From contig RIAY01000003.1 in NCBI GenBank assembly GCA_003833075.1, forward strand, positions 62,001-126,000: DNA of 64,000 bases, read 5' to 3'. The stretch's first letter is position 1. Every line of letters starts with the position of its first letter. The DNA comes from Muribaculaceae bacterium Isolate-036 (Harlan) (GTDB lineage Bacteria > Bacteroidota > Bacteroidia > Bacteroidales > Muribaculaceae). Positions 37,001-44,282 of this stretch are shown here, in pieces. The notes under the pieces were generated by a model. That model had not been told where the DNA came from, did not search any database, and saw nothing but the letters and a program-made list of their open reading frames with translations. Made by a program: the position numbers and the translations under genes.

Positions 37001-37388
37001 TATGAGAATACAACCCGTTCCCGTCTCTTGTCCATGTCACATTGTCGGTTGCAAAAAACACAATCCCCTTCGGAGTGCGCACTGAAGGGAGAAGCGGAAG
37101 GTCATCGGGCATGTCTTCGGCAAGTGCCTCACGTACAATCCGCCCGCCTGTGCCATATACGTTGACCGCATCGGGATTTGAGAACCCCATTGCCTTCAGG
37201 TCGGCATTTGAAACAAGATGCATGCCCGTAGAGTTCACCTTTATCTTCATCCAGCGTCCGGAAGAGAGTGCTGAATTTTGTGCATAATGCTGCGGATCAA
37301 GCGCAAGAGCCCTGCCTGTGCCTGCTGTTATCGACAATATGCCGAGTATAATGGCAGGAAGATTTATATGTGGGTAAAAACGTTTCAA
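34005..37388 (-). CDS. porU: Type IX secretion sortase PorU
   Basis: A 1127-residue exported C25-family peptidase and sortase that removes the sorting domain of T9SS cargo at the cell surface. The start is TTG at 37388, giving a signal peptide (MKRFYPHINLPAIILGILSI and onward). The N-terminus has the canonical ALSSGRWMKIKVNSTGMH pattern and GFSNPDAVNVYGTGG. The C25 domain starts at VTVLTPEEIYNEFSGGHPD and has His in NYVGHASASSWTHEKLL (about 634) and Cys in GATCSFGTWD (about 668). The C-terminus has Ig-like domains and a FlgD-like end (GIYLYRATVETPDG). Compared with the copy at 29419 this is the better match to PorU. It lies 44 bases after the GH25 gene. Confidence 0.9.
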   Translation of the reverse strand: MKRFYPHINLPAIILGILSITAGTGRALALDPQHYAQNSALSSGRWMKIKVNSTGMHLVSNADLKAMGFSNPDAVNVYGTGGRIVREALAEDMPDDLPLLPSVRTPKGIVFFATDNVTWTRDGNGLYSHILNPYCAESIYFISDREQENKELAKASASPVKGNDIATAFTARLLHERDIQAPSQEGRLLLGEDFRSEKSQRFTFTLPGIVSDHATMRVAFGAKTTNGSSSLLISANGERLPATSTDKIDGCSSEFIKTTLTSKTFTQTDEKLTVGIDYSYSGALFTARLDYIEVFYDKSLSLTSGELHFYDRFDGESVEISGCGQNTLIWDVTDPCEVKEVVFSLEGDKAFFTPEPGYREYVAFDPSSISRAVTRSVRVNNQDIHSMPSPDMLIVAYSEYAEAAKKIARLHEEADGFNVTVLTPEEIYNEFSGGHPDVGAFRKLLKMWHDRNETRPIKYCLLLGRGSYDTKMVSSGIRNAGYRPLPLWQSPEGFTEPTAYSTDDIIGMLDDTDENTFNINAALMHVAVGRLPVTGAKEANEVAAKLEKYIKNPRYGAWRNRVMLIADDQDNGIHLSQTEDVYTRLKANAPHYHYEKLYLDAYPLVSTSLGLTYPQAKERMMRLFNEGVIYTNYVGHASASSWTHEKLLTWNDIISFSNPNLTFYYGATCSFGTWDADNISGAEKLVLNPEAGFIGAICPSRTVYISENGVLNLNMAQWMLTPGPDGEATRIGDVFIRAKNGYNNANKLRYCLMSDPAIRIPKPAGCVVVESINGTDILQSGEMPELKALEKASVKGYITNADGSRATGFNGTVTIDLFDAERVVETLGNGSEGTVSTYNDRQSRLATVSTKVTAGEWEVSLTTPAETDNNYSPARISAYAWSDEGKEAHGSTESLYVYGFDDDSDSDTEGPEIRTFYLNYPEFKEGMMINANPVVHASFYDESGINISDSGIGHKMSVTLDKDLIFDDVYSYYTPDPENPLGGYISYPLSGISSGEHTLKLTVYDNANNASSKTVSFSVGAVRDPAIRDLSTDVNPASTSVVFSVSVDHPNTRMKCRLEVFELSGRRVWLADNSVTSDMQGGMQTQWDLRDDAGRRVPRGIYLYRATVETPDGMYSSQTKKLAVTAQ

Positions 37389-37432
37389 AAAAGTCGGTAT
37401 TTATTCTCTTTAAAAACGTTTGCCGGATTCTG

Positions 37433-38164
37433 TTATTGCCCGATTGATTCAAATTCTTCGCGGGTGCCGTTGAAGGCGTTGAGGTCCACGTCTCCCCTGA
37501 TTCCATTGACTTTTCCATGGTGGTCGTATTGCCAATAGGTCCATTCCGCATCTATTGGATGTTCGGAAAAAGAACATATCCACAACGGATATCCGGGAAA
37601 AGCTTCCATCAGATATTCTTCATATCCGGTCTTGTTGGTGTAGAATGTCACACGATGTCCTTTGAGATAGAGATATTCAGCCATTGTTACAAGGCGCTCC
37701 ACAATCATATCACGGCTTATCCCTTCCGGATTCCCTTGTTTTTCGATGTCAATCGCGAGTCCGAGGTCAAGTTTCCGGTTGCCGACCGTCTCAAGAAAAT
37801 TCATTGCCTGGTCCACTCCGTCTTTGTCGAACCTAAAAAAATGATAGGCGCCTGTCTTCATACCTGCCTTCTGTGCTTTGGCGTGGTTGGTGACAAAGTT
37901 CTTGTCTTTGAAATCCGCTCCTTCCGATGCTTTTATGAATATGAAATCAATGCCGTCTTTGCGTGCTTCCCGGAGATTGAGGTCTCCGTTGTGCGAAGAG
38001 ACATCTATCCCTCTTACCGGATACCGTTCAGGATCGACATATGGCGGAGTGGTGAGATATTGCTTCCATACCCATACGCAAGACCAGGCAAGAACTGCGG
38101 TAAGAACAAGGAATCCAACCGCAGTCCAGATGTCTTTCTTCGGAGGGATGCGGAAATGTGTCAT
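37433..38164 (-). CDS. GH25-family lysozyme, membrane-anchored
   Basis: A 243-residue muramidase-type protein. The ATG at 38164 gives a short cytoplasmic part, one transmembrane segment (about 12-32) and a periplasmic GH25 domain. The GH25 pattern is clear: RGIDVSSHNGDLNL, FIFIKASEG, GAYHFFRF, the catalytic D-x-E in LAIDIEKQGN, and WICSFSEHP. It probably cuts peptidoglycan during growth or envelope assembly. The start overlaps the EamA stop by 4 bases (ATGA); a longer frame to 38329 runs inside the EamA gene and is not needed. Confidence 0.9.
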   Translation of the reverse strand: MTHFRIPPKKDIWTAVGFLVLTAVLAWSCVWVWKQYLTTPPYVDPERYPVRGIDVSSHNGDLNLREARKDGIDFIFIKASEGADFKDKNFVTNHAKAQKAGMKTGAYHFFRFDKDGVDQAMNFLETVGNRKLDLGLAIDIEKQGNPEGISRDMIVERLVTMAEYLYLKGHRVTFYTNKTGYEEYLMEAFPGYPLWICSFSEHPIDAEWTYWQYDHHGKVNGIRGDVDLNAFNGTREEFESIGQ

Positions 38165-39075
38165 GCTTTGTCGACGGCGTTGAGTTTCTTGCTGCCCGGG
38201 TATGCGAGATACTGGTTGAATATCACCCCGAAAATAATGAGGGATAGTCCGACATATGATGTGGTCAGAATGGTCTCTCCTACAATTACTGAAATGAAGA
38301 ACAGCGAAAGGAACGGCGCGATGTAGCACATCTGGTTGACTGTCGCCACATTTGTGGCGTTTTTGAGGGCTATGCTGAAAAAGAGGAAAGGAATGCCCAT
38401 CTCGAAGGCACCTACATATATGCTTGCAAGAGTGCCGGAAGTCGAGTCAAATGCCGCAGGAATCCAGAGGAGTCCTGCAAGGAGGTAAATGGAGCCGAAG
38501 AGAAAGGAACCGAACAGTTTGACGCTTTCGTCGAAACCGCCTTTTAGCCTTTCGTTGGCAATCCAGTATACAGCCCATAGGATTGCGCTAAATAACGCCA
38601 TGGCAATTCCTGAGATGGACAGCGAGCCTCCGATTCCTCCGCTGCCGAGCGAAATGACGCTGACACCTGCGAAAGAAACCGCCATGCCTATGTAGAGCCG
38701 TGGCTTTACGGGTTTGTGCATCACGACAGCCAGAAGAATCACCAGAAATATCGGCCAGCAATAATTTACCGGTTGGGCAACTTGTGCAGGCAGTTGTTCG
38801 TAGGCTGAAAAGAGCACAAGGTAATAGAATGTCGGATTGAGCAATCCCAGCAGTGCAAGAGCGCCGAGGTCTTTTATGTGCATGTGTCTGACCTGACTCC
38901 ATTTTCTTTGCAAGGTAATGGCAATCGCGAATATGACGGTGGCGGTGATAGCCGCCACTGTCAGCATTTCATAGTGGGTATAATATGAGAGAGCTGTCTT
39001 GAAAGCTGCTGCTACTGTGGACCAGCTGAGCACCGCCGCTGAAGCGGCGGTTATAGCCTTTTGGTTATCTGTCAT
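38161..39075 (-). CDS. EamA/DMT-superfamily transporter
   Basis: A 304-residue inner-membrane protein with ten hydrophobic helices in two five-helix EamA repeats (about 5-140 and 155-290). Motifs such as QVAQPVNYCWPIFLVILLA (end of the first repeat) and NQMCYIAPFLSLFFI (second repeat) fit the family. Members export or import small metabolites; the substrate cannot be read from sequence. It sits 32 bases after the aminopeptidase gene and is coupled to the GH25 gene. Confidence 0.9.
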   Translation of the reverse strand: MTDNQKAITAASAAVLSWSTVAAAFKTALSYYTHYEMLTVAAITATVIFAIAITLQRKWSQVRHMHIKDLGALALLGLLNPTFYYLVLFSAYEQLPAQVAQPVNYCWPIFLVILLAVVMHKPVKPRLYIGMAVSFAGVSVISLGSGGIGGSLSISGIAMALFSAILWAVYWIANERLKGGFDESVKLFGSFLFGSIYLLAGLLWIPAAFDSTSGTLASIYVGAFEMGIPFLFFSIALKNATNVATVNQMCYIAPFLSLFFISVIVGETILTTSYVGLSLIIFGVIFNQYLAYPGSKKLNAVDKA

Positions 39076-39107
39076 ATCTTTTCTTGTCGGTTAACGTGTT
39101 GTGTCGG

Positions 39108-40481
39108 TCAGCGCATCGCCTCGACTTCTTCTGTTGTCAGTGGAATTTTCTTTCCGAGACGGCGGGCACCGTCGGCGGTTATCAGATAATCCTCTTCATT
39201 GCGGATGCCGCCGAAGTCTCTCCATTTATTGAGTTCGGCGTAGTTGATGAAATCTTCGAAGCGTTTTTCCGCTCCCCAGTAATCTATGAGTTCGGGAATA
39301 AAATACACACCGGGTTCGATTGTCAGCACGAACCCTTCCTCAAGCGGACGGGCAAGACGAAGGGACTTGCGCCCGAACTGTGTGCTTTTGGGGTTGCCGC
39401 CATAGCCTACCCACACTTCGCCGAGGTTTTCCATGTCATGCACATCGAGACCCATCATGTGACCGAGTCCGCAAGGGAAGAACATGGCGTGCGCTCCCGC
39501 TTTTACAGCCTCATGCGGATCACCTTTCATGATGCCGAGACCACGGAGCCCGTCGCAGATGACTTCAGCGGCGTGTTCGTAAATCTCCACAAAGGGTTTG
39601 CCGGGGCGAAGGTCTGCCACTGCAGCCAGATGCGATGCCACCTGGATGTCGTAGATAAGTTTCTGGCGTTCCGTGAATCTGCGTCCGGCGCAGATTGTGG
39701 AAGACATGTCGCCGGCATATCCTTCCGGAGTCTCGGCGCCTGCGTCAACCAGCAGCATGTCACCTTCTTTGATAATGTTGCCGTGATAATGGTTGTGGAG
39801 GGTTTCTCCATGAACTGTTGCGATAGTGGGGAATGAGAGGGCACAGCCGTTTGCCTGAGCCACTGCCTCCAACGCCGCCGAAACTTCATACTCATGCATT
39901 CCGACACGCACAGCACGTGTTGCCTCGATATGCATGTCGGCTGTGACACGGCAGGCTTTTTCTATTTCTTCAATCTCTTCCGGCTGTTTGTGGTTGCGTA
40001 GGTCTACCACAGCCTTGATAAGGTCAACAGACGGTTTCTCGTAACCGGGTCGGATGCCAAGCAGTTCGAGGAGTCTGAGTCTGTGGGTGTCACGATAGGG
40101 TGGCAGGTAGTGTATTTTCTGTCCGGAAGCTACTGCCTTGTCAAGATACTTTTTAAGATCTGCCGAGGGGCGGGTGTCGGAGATTCCGGCAAGAGCGGCT
40201 TTCTCATGTATGGTGGGCTGGTTTCCCATCCATACGATATGGTCGATTGTAAGCTCGTCGCCGAATATGATTTCGCGACCGTTGTCTATGTCTATGATGG
40301 CATTGAGTCCGGCGTACGGCTGCCCGAAGAAATAGAGGAACGTGGAATCCTGACGGAAAGGATAGGTGTTGTCTTCATAGTTGACACCGCATTCGTCATT
40401 GCCGAAAAGCAGAACAAGTCCGGATCCTGTAGCGTTGCGGAGAGCTTCTCTTCGCCTGATATAAATTTCTTTATCGAACAT
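39108..40481 (-). CDS. Xaa-Pro aminopeptidase (M24B)
   Basis: A 457-residue cytoplasmic metallopeptidase that removes an N-terminal residue before proline. The N-terminal domain (about 1-165) is the creatinase/prolidase type. The catalytic domain has the five metal ligands: Asp in LLVDAGAET, Asp in YAGDMSSTIC, His in GLGHMMGLDVHD, Glu in LTIEPGVYF, and Glu in GGIRNEEDYLIT. The start ATG at 40481 lies 73 bases after the 3' end of tRNA-Gly on the same strand, so the two may share a transcript. Confidence 0.94.
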   Translation of the reverse strand: MFDKEIYIRRREALRNATGSGLVLLFGNDECGVNYEDNTYPFRQDSTFLYFFGQPYAGLNAIIDIDNGREIIFGDELTIDHIVWMGNQPTIHEKAALAGISDTRPSADLKKYLDKAVASGQKIHYLPPYRDTHRLRLLELLGIRPGYEKPSVDLIKAVVDLRNHKQPEEIEEIEKACRVTADMHIEATRAVRVGMHEYEVSAALEAVAQANGCALSFPTIATVHGETLHNHYHGNIIKEGDMLLVDAGAETPEGYAGDMSSTICAGRRFTERQKLIYDIQVASHLAAVADLRPGKPFVEIYEHAAEVICDGLRGLGIMKGDPHEAVKAGAHAMFFPCGLGHMMGLDVHDMENLGEVWVGYGGNPKSTQFGRKSLRLARPLEEGFVLTIEPGVYFIPELIDYWGAEKRFEDFINYAELNKWRDFGGIRNEEDYLITADGARRLGKKIPLTTEEVEAMR

Positions 40482-40506
40482 AATATTTTTTTATTGAAAA
40501 AAAGAA

Positions 40507-40542
40507 ACCGATTTGAGGCTAAATTTAGCGTCACACCGATTT
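40507..40542. repeat. Direct repeat flanking a 12-bp palindrome between tRNA-Gly and the aminopeptidase gene
   Basis: ACCGATTT occurs at 40507-40514 and 40535-40542. Between the copies lies the palindrome GCTAAATTTAGC (40518-40529). On the minus strand a T7 run follows, so it could also act as a weak terminator after the tRNA. Confidence 0.45.
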
Positions 40543-40554
40543 CTTTCATTGTTG

Positions 40555-40627
40555 AGCGGTAGGCGAGACTCGAACTCGTGACCCTCAGCTTGGGAAGCTG
40601 ATGCTCTACCAACTGAGCTACTACCGC
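40555..40627 (-). tRNA. tRNA-Gly (anticodon CCC)
   Basis: The minus strand folds as a 73-base cloverleaf: acceptor GCGGTAG pairs with CTACCGC, D arm GCTC-AGTTGGTA-GAGC, anticodon stem TCAGC/GCTGA with loop TTCCCAA (anticodon CCC), and T arm with TTCGAGT. No CCA is encoded; the discriminator base is U. A strong promoter lies just upstream (40661-40691). Confidence 0.95.
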
Positions 40628-40660
40628 GTTTGTCGCAGCTGACGCCGCGCTTATCTGATG

Positions 40661-40691
40661 CAAAGTTATAAAAAAAATAAATTCCGGCAAA
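40661..40691 (-). promoter_or_regulatory. Promoter for tRNA-Gly
   Basis: On the minus strand TTTG (40688-40691) and TAACTTTG (40661-40668) are separated by exactly 19 bases, a perfect Bacteroidetes promoter. Transcription would start near 40655, about 28 bases before the tRNA 5' end. Confidence 0.85.
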
Positions 40692-40795
40692 CCAAAATGC
40701 CTTATTTTTTGAACATGCACCTATTAACTTTTATTTTCAACCCTACTCTCAACAGCTTCCCGGACAGATTGCTTCTGGACGGTGTGCCCGGATTC

Positions 40796-41353
40796 TTATG
40801 AGATGCATTTTGCGGCTTCGAGCTGAAGTGTATGGGCGAGGTCTTCCACTGATTCGCCGCCGAGAATGGCGGGAGCCACGAGCATTACAGCCTCGATGAT
40901 GTTGCCATCGTCGGATTTGGCATATCGCAGCATTTCGGAGTCAGGACTCCAGCAAAGCATGAAGTTATAGAATATGGAGAGTATGAGCAGGTATCTGACA
41001 AGAGTGAAGAAAGACCCTGCCATACTGTCGGGCACGCCGCTGTCGAAGGTGCGGAACAGCAGACGCAGGAATCCGGTGCAGAAACTGAATAGCTCATAGA
41101 CAATGATGAACACCAGCCCGCGGGCAAGCGTGCTGTATACATAACCGCATTCCGGTCTGCTCGCAATAGATGGCAGCAACTGTCGCAAACCCTCTTCGAC
41201 AGGAACGCAGAATATGCGGGCGCAGACAACGCCGAAACAGAATCCTATCAGGAGCGGTATTTGCCGGAAAAAACCTTTACGGTAGCCTTTGACAACTCCG
41301 AATACTGCCACGATAATGGCTATGAGATGGTAGATCATTGTAATTGCAGACAT
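40796..41353 (-). CDS. CvpA-family membrane protein
   Basis: A 185-residue inner-membrane protein with four hydrophobic helices and the CvpA pattern (IAVFGVVKGYRKGFFRQIP-type start, with a conserved G-x2-GFF turn). CvpA relatives are linked to colicin V export and envelope stress tolerance, but the mechanism is not known. It follows ispF by 51 bases, with a strong hairpin in the gap. Confidence 0.8.
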   Translation of the reverse strand: MSAITMIYHLIAIIVAVFGVVKGYRKGFFRQIPLLIGFCFGVVCARIFCVPVEEGLRQLLPSIASRPECGYVYSTLARGLVFIIVYELFSFCTGFLRLLFRTFDSGVPDSMAGSFFTLVRYLLILSIFYNFMLCWSPDSEMLRYAKSDDGNIIEAVMLVAPAILGGESVEDLAHTLQLEAAKCIS

Positions 41354-41358
41354 ATGGC

Positions 41359-41394
41359 AATCCCCGGGATCCCTGATTAGGGACTCCGGGGATT
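41359..41394. other. Strong hairpin between ispF and the cvpA-family gene
   Basis: AATCCCCGG (from 41359) pairs with CCGGGGATT (to 41394), and TCCCT pairs with AGGGA inside, with one mismatch and one G-T position between. There is no T-tract on the minus strand, so it is more likely an mRNA-stabilising or processing structure than a full terminator. Confidence 0.55.
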
Positions 41395-41404
41395 TATTTG
41401 TATA

Positions 41405-41884
41405 TCAGTTGTTGCGGCTCCTGAGCAGAACCGTTGCGTAAGCGGAGATACCCTCCTCGCGGCCGGTGAAACCGAGTTTTTCGGTCGTAGTCGCTTTGAC
41501 GGAGACATCGCCGATCTCGCATCCGAGTATATCGGCGAGTTTTTCGCGCATCTTTTCGATGTGGGGATTGATTTTCGGACGTTCGGCGCAGATAGTGATG
41601 TCCACGTTCCCTATGGCGTACCCTTTGTCGGTCATCATGCGGCACACCTCCGCGAGCAGAAGTTTGCTGTCGGCTCCCTTGTATCGCGGGTCGGTGTCGG
41701 GAAAATGATATCCGATGTCACGGAGTGCCAGGGCACCGAGTATCGCATCGCAGAGTGCGTGTATCGCCACATCCGCGTCGCTGTGTCCGAGCAACCCGAG
41801 TGTGTGCTCCAGCTTTATTCCGCAGAGCCACAGCTCGCGACCTTCCACAAGACGGTGCACGTCATACCCTTGTCCTATTCTCAT
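41405..41884 (-). CDS. ispF: 2-C-methyl-D-erythritol 2,4-cyclodiphosphate synthase
   Basis: Trimeric enzyme (159 residues) of the non-mevalonate isoprenoid pathway. It has the signature HSDADVAIHALCDAILGA, metal ligands in GYDVHR (Asp, His) and the GYHFPDTDP region, and the ATTTEKLGFTGREEGI region near the C-terminus. The length is normal for the family. Its ATG overlaps the ackA stop by 4 bases, so it is translationally coupled to ackA. Confidence 0.97.
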   Translation of the reverse strand: MRIGQGYDVHRLVEGRELWLCGIKLEHTLGLLGHSDADVAIHALCDAILGALALRDIGYHFPDTDPRYKGADSKLLLAEVCRMMTDKGYAIGNVDITICAERPKINPHIEKMREKLADILGCEIGDVSVKATTTEKLGFTGREEGISAYATVLLRSRNN

Positions 41885-43077
41885 CCTTTTACGATTGATG
41901 CGGTGTCTTCCGCGATCATCAGTTCCTCATCCGTGGGGATGACAACAACGTGAACTTTTGAATCCTTGCCTGAGATCTCGATTTCTTCGCCACGCACTTT
42001 GTTGGCTTCAGCATCGAATGTCACGCCCATGTATTCGAGTTTGCGGCATATCTGTTCGCGTGTTCCGGTCTGGTTCTCGCCGACACCTCCGGTAAACACA
42101 ATCACATCGACACCTCCGAGTACGGCGGAGTAGGCACCGATATATTTCAGTATACGGTATTCATACATGTCCATTGCAAGACGTGCGCGTTCGTTGCCTT
42201 CGGCTATGCCGGCTTCTATGTCGCGCATGTCGTTGGATATGCCCGACACGCCAAGCACGCCGCTCTCTTTGTTGATGATTTTCTGCAGCCCCTGTGCGTC
42301 AGTTCCGCGGCTTTCCATAAGGTATACGAGTGCGCCCGGGTCTATGTCGCCTACGCGTGTGCCCATCATGAGACCTTCTGTAGGGGTGAGACCCATGGAG
42401 GTGTCTATGCTCTTCCCGTCAGCTATAGCTGTTATGCTCGCTCCATTGCCGATATGGCATGTGATGATTCTCTGTTTCTCGTAAGGAAGACCGAGAAATT
42501 CGCAGGCGCGGCGTGACACATAGCGGTGGCTTGTGCCGTGTAAACCGTATCTGCGTATGCCGAATTTCTCATAATCCTCATATGGGAGCGCATACATGTA
42601 TGCCTTTGCAGGCATTGTCTGATGGAATGCAGTGTCAAACACTCCGACCTGAGGAGTGTTCGGCATGAGTTCTGTAACCGCCTCTATGCCGGTAACATTG
42701 GCGGGGTTGTGCAGCGGAGCTACTGGGTAGCATTCCTTGACTTTCTCAATGACTTCAGGAGTGATAAGCACGGATTTGTTGAAATATTCCATGCCATGCA
42801 CCACGCGGTGACCTACGGCACCAATCTCGTCGAAACTGCTGATCACGCCTTTCTCCGGATCTGTGAGCACTTTCATCACCTGACGTATAGCCTCTTTATG
42901 ATCGGGCATCTCCACGGTGATTGTCTCTTTCGAGCCATCGGGCAGCTTGAATTTGAGGAATGAATCGGATAGACCGATCTTCTCCACGCCGCCTTCTGCA
43001 AGCACGTCCTTGTTGTCGCTGTCAATAAGCTTGTATTTCACGCTGCTGCTGCCGCAGTTCAAAACTAATATCTTCAT
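41881..43077 (-). CDS. ackA: Acetate kinase
   Basis: Interconverts acetyl phosphate plus ADP and acetate plus ATP (398 residues). It opens with the phosphate-1 motif LVLNCGSSSVKYKLI. Other hallmarks are GHRVVHG, HNPANVTGIEA, FDTAFHQTMP, YGLHGTSHRYVS and FTGGVGENQTGTR. With pta, 4 bases upstream, it makes the ATP-yielding acetate route of anaerobic fermentation. Confidence 0.98.
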   Translation of the reverse strand: MKILVLNCGSSSVKYKLIDSDNKDVLAEGGVEKIGLSDSFLKFKLPDGSKETITVEMPDHKEAIRQVMKVLTDPEKGVISSFDEIGAVGHRVVHGMEYFNKSVLITPEVIEKVKECYPVAPLHNPANVTGIEAVTELMPNTPQVGVFDTAFHQTMPAKAYMYALPYEDYEKFGIRRYGLHGTSHRYVSRRACEFLGLPYEKQRIITCHIGNGASITAIADGKSIDTSMGLTPTEGLMMGTRVGDIDPGALVYLMESRGTDAQGLQKIINKESGVLGVSGISNDMRDIEAGIAEGNERARLAMDMYEYRILKYIGAYSAVLGGVDVIVFTGGVGENQTGTREQICRKLEYMGVTFDAEANKVRGEEIEISGKDSKVHVVVIPTDEELMIAEDTASIVKG

Positions 43078-43081
43078 AATC

Positions 43082-44095
43082 TTATAGATTTTTGTCTCCT
43101 ATTGCCTGATTGCAGGTCACAATGATTGTATTCACGATGTCATCGACTGTCGCGCCTCTGGACAGGTCGTTGACAGGAGCGGCAAGACCCTGGAGAATCG
43201 GACCTACAGCTCCGGCTCCGGCAAGACGCTGCACAAGCTTGTATGCTATGTTGCCTACCTCAAGCGAGGGGAACACGAGGGTGTTGGCGTGTCCCGCCAC
43301 CTCGCTGCCGGGAGCTTTCATGCTGCCGATGGCAGGAACGATCGATGCGTCGCTCTGCAATTCACCGTCTATTTTCAATTCAGGAGCCATCTTGCGGGCA
43401 AGTTCTGTAGCCTCCACGACCTTGTCGACGCGTTCGTGGCTCGCGCTTCCTTTGGTGGAGAAACTGCACATTGCCACAACCGGATCAAGTCCTGCTATGT
43501 CTCTGGTGGTCTTGGCAGTGGCTATGGCGATCTCCGCAAGCTCCTTGGCTGTCGGATCCGGAACAACCGCGCAGTCTGCAAAAACAAGCATATGGTCTTC
43601 GCCGTAGGGAACGTTTTCAGGAAGAAGCATGATGAATGCGCCGCTGACAACGGATATGCCCGGCTTTGTCTTCAGAACCTGGAATGCGGCTCTCAGAACG
43701 TGAGATGTGGGACTCAGCGCACCCGCAACCATAGCGTCAGCATCGCCGCGCTTAATCATGAGGCATCCGAGATAAAGGGGATTGCGCACAATGTTGCGTG
43801 CCTCGTCAATCGTCATACCCTTGCTTTTGCGCAGTTCCGCAAAAAGCTCGGCATAGGGTTCCGTAAGCTCCATGTCGTCGGTGTCGGCGAATGCGGCTTT
43901 CTCGATATGTGGCAGTCCAAGCTCAAAAGCCTTGGCGAGAATTTCATCGCGTTTGCCAATCAGGATAACATCTGCGATTCCTTGTGAGATAACTCTGTCA
44001 GCTGCCTGAAGTGTGCGTGGCTCAAGAGATTCGGGAAGCACAAGACGCTGGCGGTTTTCCTGTGCTTTTTTTGTAAGCCTTTCGAATAATGTCAT
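43082..44095 (-). CDS. pta: Phosphate acetyltransferase
   Basis: Converts acetyl-CoA and phosphate to acetyl phosphate. The 337 residues correspond to the short Pta form without the N-terminal regulatory domains. Motifs include GDADAMVAGALSPTSHVLRAAFQ, FADCAVVPDPTAKELAEIA, MCSFSTKGSASHERV, DGELQSDASIVP and VFPSLEVGNIAYKL. The ATG at 44095 (TLFERLTKKAQ) matches the family start; an in-frame extension to 44152 runs through the promoter. It heads the pta-ackA-ispF-cvpA run. Confidence 0.96.
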   Translation of the reverse strand: MTLFERLTKKAQENRQRLVLPESLEPRTLQAADRVISQGIADVILIGKRDEILAKAFELGLPHIEKAAFADTDDMELTEPYAELFAELRKSKGMTIDEARNIVRNPLYLGCLMIKRGDADAMVAGALSPTSHVLRAAFQVLKTKPGISVVSGAFIMLLPENVPYGEDHMLVFADCAVVPDPTAKELAEIAIATAKTTRDIAGLDPVVAMCSFSTKGSASHERVDKVVEATELARKMAPELKIDGELQSDASIVPAIGSMKAPGSEVAGHANTLVFPSLEVGNIAYKLVQRLAGAGAVGPILQGLAAPVNDLSRGATVDDIVNTIIVTCNQAIGDKNL

Positions 44096-44149
44096 GATAT
44101 GTTGATTTAATAATTCACCATTTATGGGGGAACTGTAAGTTGCCGGACG

Positions 44150-44157
44150 CAAAGTTA
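44150..44157 (-). promoter_or_regulatory. -7 element for pta-ackA
   Basis: TAACTTTG on the minus strand (44150-44157) matches TAnnTTTG perfectly. A good -33 at the right distance is not seen. The start would lie about 50 bases before pta. The divergent permease gene begins at 44256-44283. Confidence 0.5.
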
Positions 44158-44282
44158 CAAAGATTTCATCAAAGGAGGTGAGGAAAGGGGAGTTTTTTTA
44201 AGATAAAATTAGTAACTTTACATCCGAAATTCGCTTCGGGACTTTAAAACGGTCGATGAAGCATTCTCTTTGTGTTATAACA

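Noticed and set aside
37517..38326. 269-codon open frame on the plus strand opposite the GH25 gene
   Set aside because: The GH25 catalytic motifs are on the minus strand; this frame has none.
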